This document shows, piece after piece, positions 1 through 5,472 of a stretch of 9,658 nt of DNA (position 1 is the first letter of the stretch; each line of letters starts with the position of its first letter). Source of the stretch: Candidatus Latescibacterota bacterium (lineage in GTDB: Bacteria > Latescibacterota > Latescibacteria > Latescibacterales > Latescibacteraceae). Where the stretch lies: positions 1 to 9,658 of the forward strand of contig JABHYP010000539.1 of NCBI GenBank assembly GCA_018656855.1. The letters run 5' to 3'. The position numbers and the translations under genes are program-made. Below the pieces are notes generated by a model, which saw only the letters and a program-made list of their open reading frames with translations, ran no database searches and was not told the DNA's origin.

Positions 1-696
1 GGCTTCCTGGGAGAACTGTGTGGAAACAATATCAACTATATTCGCGCTTGCGTCTTTCTCGAGGTAGATATTCTTCTCATCCTTTCTCCCGCTGTAATTG
101 AGGCTCACCTGCAGACTCTCCACATCACGTAAAAGCCCGAAATCGGCATCTACAGTCTTTCCCAGATCGAGCATCGGCAATCTTATTTCATAGGGTGAAC
201 CGATTATTATCTTGTCATCGAGATTAATCAGAGAAACAAAAATATTGTAGATTTTGCTTGAACGCATCTCAGGGGTAAACACATCGTAGTGCTCCTCGAA
301 CTGCTTGAGGTATTCCTGGTTTCCTTCCATGGTACTGCGAAGGGTCACTTTGACACGCCTTTCTCCACCGGGATTCTGGTACTTAACCGCATTTTCAACA
401 ATGATATATGACTGCTGGGCGATAACCTGAAGGATGAGCTTCTGATATTCTACCTCACGGCTCAGCAGCTCATTATTCGAACGGTTGAATTCATCTTCCG
501 AAATAGCTTTGCTCTCGAAAAGCCGTTTATCGCTTTCCTGTTTTTGCCGGGCGATTTCATAAGCCGCCCTGGCTTTTTTCAGATCGAGCAGGAGTGATGC
601 CTGATCCCGCTGGCAATGTACAATCGATGGTAAATTGGTCATCATAAAACAAACGCAAACAAAGATCATAACAGTTCTTTCAATTCGACGTTTCAT
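1..696 (-). CDS. Secreted coiled-coil protein, adaptor-like hairpin (3' end outside window)
   Basis: The frame is open for all 232 codons from ATG at 694-696 to the window edge, so the C-terminus is missing. An AGGAG Shine-Dalgarno (705-709) lies 8 nt upstream of the start. Residues 1-28 look like a signal peptide (MKRRIERT, then a hydrophobic run ending VHC). Residues 33-95 are strongly helical and charged, and include RLFESKAISEDEFN, which resembles the 'LxxxGAISxxExx' turn of HlyD/AcrA-type periplasmic adaptor hairpins. Residues 115-220 look beta-rich (RRVKVTLRS, YNIFVSLINLDD, LQVSLNYSG). I do not recognise the family with confidence. Its position directly downstream of a TolC-like gene supports a periplasmic role in the same export system. 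It lacks the usual N-terminal lipoyl half-motif before the hairpin, so a standard membrane-fusion protein call would be premature. Confidence 0.8.
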   Translation of the reverse strand, partial: MKRRIERTVMIFVCVCFMMTNLPSIVHCQRDQASLLLDLKKARAAYEIARQKQESDKRLFESKAISEDEFNRSNNELLSREVEYQKLILQVIAQQSYIIVENAVKYQNPGGERRVKVTLRSTMEGNQEYLKQFEEHYDVFTPEMRSSKIYNIFVSLINLDDKIIIGSPYEIRLPMLDLGKTVDADFGLLRDVESLQVSLNYSGRKDEKNIYLEKDASANIVDIVSTQFSQEA

Positions 697-704
697 ACCT
701 TTTT

Positions 705-709
705 CTCCT
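705..709 (-). promoter_or_regulatory. Ribosome binding site of the coiled-coil protein gene
   Basis: AGGAG on the minus strand lies 8 nt before the ATG at 694-696. It supports that start over the internal methionines at codons 10, 18 and 19. Confidence 0.7.
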
Positions 710-769
710 GATTTTATTATGATGAAAGTTAATTAGTCTTTAGTCCGTTGTCTTCTTTCAGAATAGCGT

Positions 770-803
770 ATTGAATATTTATTATAGGCATTGAATATTT
801 ATT
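770..803. repeat. Two 14-bp direct repeats, 20-bp period (operator-like)
   Basis: ATTGAATATTTATT occurs at 770-783 and again at 790-803. The second copy contains the perfect palindrome GAATA-TT-TATTC (793-804), and the first copy has one mismatch to it. The 20-bp period places both sites on nearly the same helix face. They lie in the 173-bp gap between the channel gene and the coiled-coil gene and flank a TATAAT on the minus strand (781-786). This is consistent with a regulator binding site, but the gap is very AT-rich, so simple sequence bias remains possible. Confidence 0.45.
781..786 (-). promoter_or_regulatory. Possible -10 element upstream of the coiled-coil gene
   Basis: The minus strand reads TATAAT here, 85 bases before the start codon. 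No good -35 hexamer lies 16-18 bp upstream (the sequence there reads ATAATG). The two direct repeats bracket it. In AT-rich DNA a perfect -10 hexamer is not rare, so this is a weak promoter candidate. Readthrough from the channel gene could equally supply transcription. Confidence 0.25.
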
Positions 804-869
804 CATTATTTATTCTTCCCTCATGTCTTTTTATCATTATTAACCATAAACTATATATATTATGTCCCT

Positions 870-2438
870 TTACCCTTTTGCCTTCTGTCTTTTGTCTTCT
901 ACCGTATAACCAGTGTCCACGATATAGCTTTGATCATTCTTGAAATCCCAGAGCGTTTTTCTTTTCAGATCGGCAACCGCAAGCTGATAGGATATGAAAG
1001 CGCTTAGATACTGAAGCTGTGAATCCGTCAGACGTTCCTGTTCTCTTCCGAGTTCCTGACTGGTTATGTCGCCGTTTTCAAAGCGCATGCGGCTGATTTC
1101 ATAACTGCGCTGGGCAATCGGCTGGTTTTTCTCCTGGATAAGCAGCCTGTTACCCGTTTCCTCTACCCGGCGAACAATGTCTTTTACCTCACGGACAATA
1201 GTTCGTTTAGTATCCTCCTGCCTGAGTTGTTTCTCCTTGAGGCTTACCTCCTCGCGCTGAACCTGTGCCGCGCCGCGCCCCCAGTCAAATACCGGGTATG
1301 AAAGCGTAAGGGTCACTCCCCTGTTCGGGGGACGGTCTACAAAGTTGTCGAACGAAGACTCGAAAAGGTCTCCGGTAGAGCCGCTTCCCATAGTACTGAC
1401 GCCGGTTAAGTCATAATAAGCTGTAATCTCACCGCTCAGTTCCCTTACTCTTTTGGCCTTGTCGATGCTGATTTCCTGTAGTTTTATATCGAGTTCGGAC
1501 TCGTAAATTTCCATGCGATTTTTCAGCGCTTCCCCTATTGCTTTGTCCATATTTACATCAAATGTATCGTACTTGAGGTCGGTAACAATTCGGACATCCT
1601 CACTCTGTTCAAGGCCGATCAATTGAATAAATGCATCTTTCGCACGCTCAAGAGCGCCTTCCTGCTCCAGAAGCGAGGCTCTGTTCTGACTTGCTTCGAT
1701 CTCTGCTATAAGAACATCCCCTTCCGGAATCCTGCCCGTTTCGCCTTTCAGTTTCGCAATGCGGAATGCTTCCTCGGAGTTTGCAAGTCTCTCGCTGGCG
1801 ATCTCAACCTCGCGGGTCGCCCGATAGAGAGCATAAAAACCATCGGTTACCCGATATATGATATTAATCTGTCCACGTGTGAACTGGCTGGATGACCGCT
1901 CGTACCAGTACTCGGCTTCCTGGAGATTTTCTCTGAGGGTGTTTTTTGTCAGTATCGGCTGGCTGAAACTCACACTCAGACTGCTGTATGCCTGCTTTGA
2001 ACCCAGCTCCTTGTAGTCTTGCATTGCCAGGACAGTTTTCAGCCTTTCACGGTATAACTGAGTTGACAGGGCAAAGTTTCCGCCGGTCGGCAGCATGTAG
2101 GTATACTTCAGGTCGCCGCCGAGCTGCATCAATCCGGTCGAGTTATAAACAGGAAGCCCGTCAGTGCGCTGGATAGGCGCCACATTTTCCCTCCACGACG
2201 GAGCGAACATACTGAAGTCAATCCGCGGTTTGAACATGGCCATGAAATACTCGTAGTTATGCTGCATTTCTTCCCTGTTCGCCATGTTCGATTTGACTGT
2301 AAAGCTCCGGTTCAGCGCAACGTCTATCGCTTCCTCGTAGGTGAGTACACGCGCCTCCTGAGCAGGCGAGCCTGAGAGAGCCATAGCAAAAAATAAAAGA
2401 GCGAAAATTAAATACTTACTTATGCAATTCCTGTTCAT
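870..2438 (-). CDS. TolC-family outer-membrane efflux protein
   Basis: This 522-residue protein should form a trimeric outer-membrane beta-barrel with a periplasmic helical tunnel that serves as the exit duct for an ABC or RND exporter. Residues 1-26 form a signal peptide (hydrophobic core LIFALLFFAMA, likely cleavage after SPA). Two outer-membrane efflux repeats follow. The first begins at VLTYEEAIDVALNRS (31-45), with a beta-strand stretch near 105-160 (LKYTYMLPTGG, LSVSFSQPIL) and long helices at 168-275. The second begins near KAIGEALKNRMEIYESELDI (299-318), with VTLTLSYPVFDWGRG at 375-389 and long helices at 392-495. Length and layout match the family, which is usually 420-520 aa. I chose the ATG at 2436-2438 because GGAGG lies 9 nt upstream and the signal peptide then starts normally; an in-frame ATG at 2469-2471 would add 11 residues before it. 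The last residues (DKRQKAKG) run into a heptamer-like repeat. The substrate is unknown. Confidence 0.93.
   Translation of the reverse strand: MNRNCISKYLIFALLFFAMALSGSPAQEARVLTYEEAIDVALNRSFTVKSNMANREEMQHNYEYFMAMFKPRIDFSMFAPSWRENVAPIQRTDGLPVYNSTGLMQLGGDLKYTYMLPTGGNFALSTQLYRERLKTVLAMQDYKELGSKQAYSSLSVSFSQPILTKNTLRENLQEAEYWYERSSSQFTRGQINIIYRVTDGFYALYRATREVEIASERLANSEEAFRIAKLKGETGRIPEGDVLIAEIEASQNRASLLEQEGALERAKDAFIQLIGLEQSEDVRIVTDLKYDTFDVNMDKAIGEALKNRMEIYESELDIKLQEISIDKAKRVRELSGEITAYYDLTGVSTMGSGSTGDLFESSFDNFVDRPPNRGVTLTLSYPVFDWGRGAAQVQREEVSLKEKQLRQEDTKRTIVREVKDIVRRVEETGNRLLIQEKNQPIAQRSYEISRMRFENGDITSQELGREQERLTDSQLQYLSAFISYQLAVADLKRKTLWDFKNDQSYIVDTGYTVEDKRQKAKG
878..905. repeat. Degenerate heptamer repeat at the 3' end of the channel gene
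   Basis: The plus strand reads ttgcctt (878-884), ctgtctt (885-891), ttgtctt (892-898), then the diverging ctaccgt (899-905). This gives about three copies of the 7-mer YTGYCTT. It encodes the lysine-rich tail of the TolC-like protein. Three degenerate copies are few, so chance is possible. Confidence 0.4.
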
Positions 2439-2447
2439 TTTGTATAA

Positions 2448-2452
2448 CCTCC
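2448..2452 (-). promoter_or_regulatory. Ribosome binding site deciding the TolC-like start
   Basis: GGAGG on the minus strand sits 9 nt before the ATG at 2436-2438. The longer in-frame ATG at 2469-2471 would place this site inside the coding region and add a non-signal-like CSFHTRRLYK leader. The shorter start is therefore preferred. Confidence 0.85.
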
Positions 2453-2482
2453 GGGTATGGAATGAGCACAATCATTTTAACT

Positions 2483-2676
2483 CTAAATTGAGCGATTCTT
2501 GTGTAGGGGCAACCCTCGCGGTTGCCCAAAATCCTGTAAGATATATAACAAGTGGGCAGAGGCAAGCTCTGCCCCTACAATAATGGCGCAACTCATTGGG
2601 TTTAACGACCTATTCTGGGAATATCAATAAAAACAATATCCTATGAATCGTAATTGTAATAAATCGCTCAAGTTAG
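2483..2676. repeat. 194-bp interval bounded by 15-bp inverted repeats (MITE-like or operator pair)
   Basis: CTAAATTGAGCGATT at 2483-2497 is matched on the opposite strand by AATCGCTCAAGTTAG at 2662-2676, with 14 of 15 positions complementary. The interval contains the double-hairpin GTAGGGGC palindrome. I see no flanking target-site duplication and no transposase. The right arm overlaps the spacer and the edge of the -35 hexamer of the promoter that drives the channel gene, so the arms could instead be a pair of regulator sites. Confidence 0.5.
2502..2579. repeat. Double-hairpin palindromic intergenic repeat (GTAGGGGC...GCCCCTAC)
   Basis: The ends TGTAGGGGC (2502-2510) and GCCCCTACA (2571-2579) are perfect 9-bp inverted repeats. 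Inside are two smaller hairpins. The first is GGGCAACC (2507-2514) with GGTTGCCC (2520-2527) and a 5-nt loop. The second is GGGCAGAG (2554-2561) with CTCTGCCC (2567-2574) and a 5-nt loop. The internal hairpins compete with the outer pairing. From memory, elements of this GTAGGGGC-type form occur in many copies between genes in diverse bacteria. It is much more G+C-rich than its surroundings. No U-run follows either stem on the minus strand, so it is not a standard intrinsic terminator. Confidence 0.85.
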
Positions 2677-2681
2677 GTCAA
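2653..2681 (-). promoter_or_regulatory. Sigma70-like promoter for the TolC-like gene
   Basis: On the minus strand TTGACC (plus 2676-2681) is followed by exactly 17 bp and then TACAAT (plus 2653-2658). Each hexamer matches 5 of 6 consensus positions with ideal spacing. Transcription would start near 2645, about 25 bp past the end of the permease operon, leaving a roughly 200-nt leader before the ATG at 2438. That leader would carry the double-hairpin repeat. This supports the channel gene as a separate transcription unit. Confidence 0.65.
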
Positions 2682-2703
2682 CCTTATATTTAGTTAGACG
2701 TAA

Positions 2704-2741
2704 CATTACCTCACATCAGCACGGAAAAATGCAATAAACGC
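2704..2741. repeat. 38-bp copy of the A-gene 3' terminus (A3)
   Basis: These 38 bases are identical to 5435-5472, covering the end and stop codon of A2. Identity extends only two bases beyond the stop codon (TAATG on the minus strand), after which the A3 flank diverges. The third A gene (A1) is close but differs at the ACGG position. The repeat is direct and results from paralogous duplication. Confidence 0.85.
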
Positions 2742-4100
2742 ACCCAGAGCCAGTACGATGTTCCAGAGAAGTAGGCCGGACAGGTCGAGAAGAGCGTCAT
2801 GTAACGTTCGTGTGAAAGATGGTTTACTTTCCTGGAAAACGGGGACATCGGTATCATCAAAACCACGTTTAATTCCTCTTGATGAGGGAGAAGATATCCT
2901 GACTTTTTTACAATTGAAATCAACTGTAAAACCGAATCCACCAAAATCAAATTTTGCGGGCAATTCCCCGAATTTTTCTGTGAGAAAGGTATCATAAATT
3001 ATAGAATATTTTGTCACATCATCGAGAAAGTTCTTCTCACGTTTGAAGCCTGTTCCGGCAATAGATTCAGAGATATATTGAAATAATGCTGTTGGAGATA
3101 TTCGCGAAAGATTACGGGCCAATTTTATTCTTTGATTAATTGAATTGCGGTAATCATTTATTTGGTCATTAAAGTTTTTTTGCAATGCAATATAGAACTG
3201 TTTGCTTGCATTCCTCAGTTCTTCTTCGGTAGAAAATTCTCCCTGATTGACACGCTGACGAAACGACTCATAGTTTTCTGTGAAATCAAAATCATTGTAC
3301 TTCCCTGCAATATCCATTTCGCTTACAACAGGTGCAAACCTGGAAGATATAATGCCCGTGAGATCAGGAGTGATATTAAATCCAATCCAGATTACCATTA
3401 AAGCCAGCAATACCAGAGATGACTGATGAATGATTGATGAAAACATCAAACTCAGAAGGGCAAATACCGAAAGATAAGCAAATGTTGTTACTAACATAAT
3501 AAGAAGGCTGCTAACTGTTGCTGCCGCAAAAACATCCGGCTGTAATAAATTAATAATTATAAGGTTAACTATTATCCCTGCGAGAAGAGGAACAGATACC
3601 GTAATCATAATTGCACAGTATTTTATCACAATAAGTTTTATACGGCTAAATGGATTTGAAAGTACGAGCCGGAGAGTTCCCTGTTCCTTTTCCCCGGAAA
3701 TCGCATTATATCCCATAAGAATAACATAGAGACTGAAAATGATTTTTATGATGAACGCCCAGTCAGGTTCGGGAATATTTGGTATTTCGTTGTCATGACG
3801 TTTATGTTGTATCGGGCGAATACTGCATGATGGTCTAAGCCAGTATTCTCTGGGCCGGTGTTTATCACCGCCTTCAGCAATAAAACTGAGCGGTCCCGGT
3901 TTTGGAATTACTCTATAATTTAAACTTGGTGTTCCAAAAAATTTATTATTATACGAGCTATAGTAAGTCAGATCATTATGATATTTTTCCGGGTAGATCA
4001 TACCATTCAAAAAAAACAACAGGGTACTGAAGATAAAAAGGAGAACAAAACGAAAATTCTTGATATTATCTATAAGCTCCCGTTCAATAACACTCTTCAT
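2706..4100 (-). CDS. ABC-2 type permease, A-type (A3, last gene of the array)
   Basis: This 464-residue inner-membrane permease is probably one half of an ABC exporter's membrane core. Predicted membrane segments lie near 18-37, 115-134, 160-185, 195-222, 226-247 and 439-459, with both ends cytoplasmic. The cytoplasmic loop after segment 2 carries SGEKEQGTLRLVLSNP (135-150), the hallmark of ABC-2 permeases (NosY/COG1277-like). Two large extracytoplasmic parts stand out: 38-114, containing PKPGPLSFIAEGGDK, and 248-438, containing SRISPTALFQYISESIAGTG (332-351). The latter recalls DUF3526-type ABC permeases, a resemblance from memory. The start follows the B3 stop by 4 bp, with GAGGT inside B3's last codons acting as the ribosome binding site. 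It ends the permease operon: no B gene follows and the conserved 18-bp spacer is absent. The substrate is unknown. Confidence 0.9.
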   Translation of the reverse strand: MKSVIERELIDNIKNFRFVLLFIFSTLLFFLNGMIYPEKYHNDLTYYSSYNNKFFGTPSLNYRVIPKPGPLSFIAEGGDKHRPREYWLRPSCSIRPIQHKRHDNEIPNIPEPDWAFIIKIIFSLYVILMGYNAISGEKEQGTLRLVLSNPFSRIKLIVIKYCAIMITVSVPLLAGIIVNLIIINLLQPDVFAAATVSSLLIMLVTTFAYLSVFALLSLMFSSIIHQSSLVLLALMVIWIGFNITPDLTGIISSRFAPVVSEMDIAGKYNDFDFTENYESFRQRVNQGEFSTEEELRNASKQFYIALQKNFNDQINDYRNSINQRIKLARNLSRISPTALFQYISESIAGTGFKREKNFLDDVTKYSIIYDTFLTEKFGELPAKFDFGGFGFTVDFNCKKVRISSPSSRGIKRGFDDTDVPVFQESKPSFTRTLHDALLDLSGLLLWNIVLALGAFIAFFRADVR

Positions 4101-4104
4101 GCGG

Positions 4105-5418
4105 CTACCTCACATCTTTTTTCAAGAACGCAGCGTAAGAAAGAACAAAGAACACAGTTCCAAACAGGAATAGGACAAGAACATCGGATGCCGCCACGAA
4201 AAAACTCTCTTCGGCCTTTTCTGTTGAATAAGAAAAGATCGGAAGTTTATCGGAGTCAGCTTCACGAGAAAATAATTCCGATTTTAATAACATCCTGTAA
4301 TACGGAAGCAAAGCGTCAATGAATTTTTCAAACTCTGCCATGCCTGTCTTTGCGAGACGAATCATAATTTTATCGTACAGAACCGAAGGAGAGAGTATTG
4401 CTATATTCTGCGCGCATTCTGCCTGACGATGTAATTCATTCCTGAATTCACTATCAATCTGGTAGTTTCTTACTGCTAATTCATTTCCGCGCATCTCACG
4501 TATTTTTTGGGAAAGCTGTCGGGACTGTTCACGATTACCCGTTTTTCTCAGTTCCTTTATCCTATCGTTCAGTTCCTGGATTTCTTTTGTCGGTTCGTAC
4601 TTGCGCCTATAAAGCTCTTCTTCACTCGACACACTGTACCACTTCTTTACGATGATAACTGTTGCATTGGGATAAATTACTGTCAGAAAGAGCCACAGTT
4701 GGAGCAGAACAATGAGAGCAGTCGAGGGACGATTAACCATGACTGAGATAAAAAAACTCATAATATAAAAGACTGCCAGGTAAAGGGCTGATACGCCAAA
4801 CATACCGAAAATGCGTATCCAATCCGGTATGCCGAGTGAAACTGCGGGATGCAGTACTATTATTAAAAGGGAAAAAATTAAAGCAATTAGAAGAGATAAT
4901 ATGATTACAAACAGGCCGCCAATACATTTACCGAGAATCATTGTATCTCGTGGCACACGATTAGCCAGCACCATTTTCAGAGTACCATTAGCTTTTTCAC
5001 CTGAAATTGAATTATAGGCGAAAAAAATGACAAGCAGACTTAACACAATTTTTACAATGAAAGAAAAATCCACTGTGGAGAAACCTGCTCCGAGCTGGTT
5101 GTCTTTGTCAAAGAGAACTCCCATGTAACCGGTTGTGATTGTACTTATTTTGCCGTACATAAGGGTTACAGTGGTGCCAAATATTCTATCTTTTCCCTGT
5201 GCGAAAATGCTTAGTACCTGGGGAGGCCTGTAGACTTTAATAAATAGGCTTTTACTGAGTTGCAATGCAGTATGATAATCATTGTTCCGTCTTTGGAAGT
5301 CCTCAATATTGATTACAGTACTGAGAGTAACCAGAAAGATCGTAACCAGCAATCCTATCAGAAACTTCTTCGACTTAATGTATTCCTGTATTTCACGTAC
5401 GATTATGGTGCCGAGCAT
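4105..5418 (-). CDS. ABC-2 type permease, B-type (B3)
   Basis: This 437-residue membrane protein has predicted segments near 19-37, 117-136, 162-189, 201-226, 233-256 and 410-431. The ABC-2 motif SGEKANGTLKMVLANRVPR occupies 139-157. The N-terminus MLGTIIVREIQEYIKSKKF is nearly identical to B2. The first external loop contains RPPQVLSIFAQGKDR (64-78), the counterpart of the A-type PxPLxFIAEGGDK motif. The second (257-409) is rich in charged, heptad-like helix (residues 265-335, for example TKEIQELNDRIKELRK) before LSPSVLYDKIMIRLAKTG (342-359). The start has AAGGAA 7 nt upstream, in the 18-bp spacer shared with B2. It is translationally close to A3 (4-bp gap) and probably forms a heterodimer with it. 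No nucleotide-binding domain is present, so an ATPase must be encoded elsewhere. Confidence 0.9.
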   Translation of the reverse strand: MLGTIIVREIQEYIKSKKFLIGLLVTIFLVTLSTVINIEDFQRRNNDYHTALQLSKSLFIKVYRPPQVLSIFAQGKDRIFGTTVTLMYGKISTITTGYMGVLFDKDNQLGAGFSTVDFSFIVKIVLSLLVIFFAYNSISGEKANGTLKMVLANRVPRDTMILGKCIGGLFVIILSLLIALIFSLLIIVLHPAVSLGIPDWIRIFGMFGVSALYLAVFYIMSFFISVMVNRPSTALIVLLQLWLFLTVIYPNATVIIVKKWYSVSSEEELYRRKYEPTKEIQELNDRIKELRKTGNREQSRQLSQKIREMRGNELAVRNYQIDSEFRNELHRQAECAQNIAILSPSVLYDKIMIRLAKTGMAEFEKFIDALLPYYRMLLKSELFSREADSDKLPIFSYSTEKAEESFFVAASDVLVLFLFGTVFFVLSYAAFLKKDVR

Positions 5419-5420
5419 AG

Positions 5421-5452
5421 TACAATTCCTTTCCCATTACCTCACATCAGCA
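5421..5452. repeat. 32-bp identical A-to-B junction copy
   Basis: These 32 bases are identical to 8152-8183. They span most of the 18-bp spacer with the B gene's ribosome binding site, plus the stop and last codons (DVR) of the A gene. Identity in noncoding spacer points to recent common origin or gene conversion rather than protein constraint alone. Confidence 0.9.
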
Positions 5453-5472
5453 CGGAAAAATGCAATAAACGC
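5435..5472. repeat. 38-bp copy of the A-gene 3' terminus (A2)
   Basis: Identical over 38 bases to 2704-2741 at the end of A3. It overlaps the junction repeat at 5421-5452. Confidence 0.85.

Noticed and set aside
610..696. Lipoprotein signal on the coiled-coil protein
   Set aside because: The cysteine at residue 28 is preceded by I-V-H, and histidine at -1 does not fit a lipobox, so a plain signal peptide is more likely.
820..869. Intrinsic terminator after the TolC-like gene
   Set aside because: Only a weak CATAA/TTATG pairing in AT-rich DNA is visible, with no G+C stem followed by a U-run.
1623..2176. Plus-strand ORFs inside the TolC-like gene
   Set aside because: They are antisense shadows of a convincing outer-membrane efflux protein and encode no recognisable domain.
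2439..2471. Longer start of the TolC-like gene at ATG 2469-2471
   Set aside because: It would put CSFHTRRLYK before the signal peptide and has no good ribosome binding site, whereas GGAGG sits 9 nt before the internal ATG.
2502..2579. The palindrome as a rho-independent terminator
   Set aside because: The stems are strong, but neither is followed by a T-run on the minus strand, and the element lies downstream of a promoter for the next gene.
5432..5439. TAATG stop-start overlap at the A gene ends as the start of B
   Set aside because: That ATG is in a different frame from the B proteins. The ATG 18 bp after the stop has its own AAGGAA site and gives the conserved MLGTII terminus.
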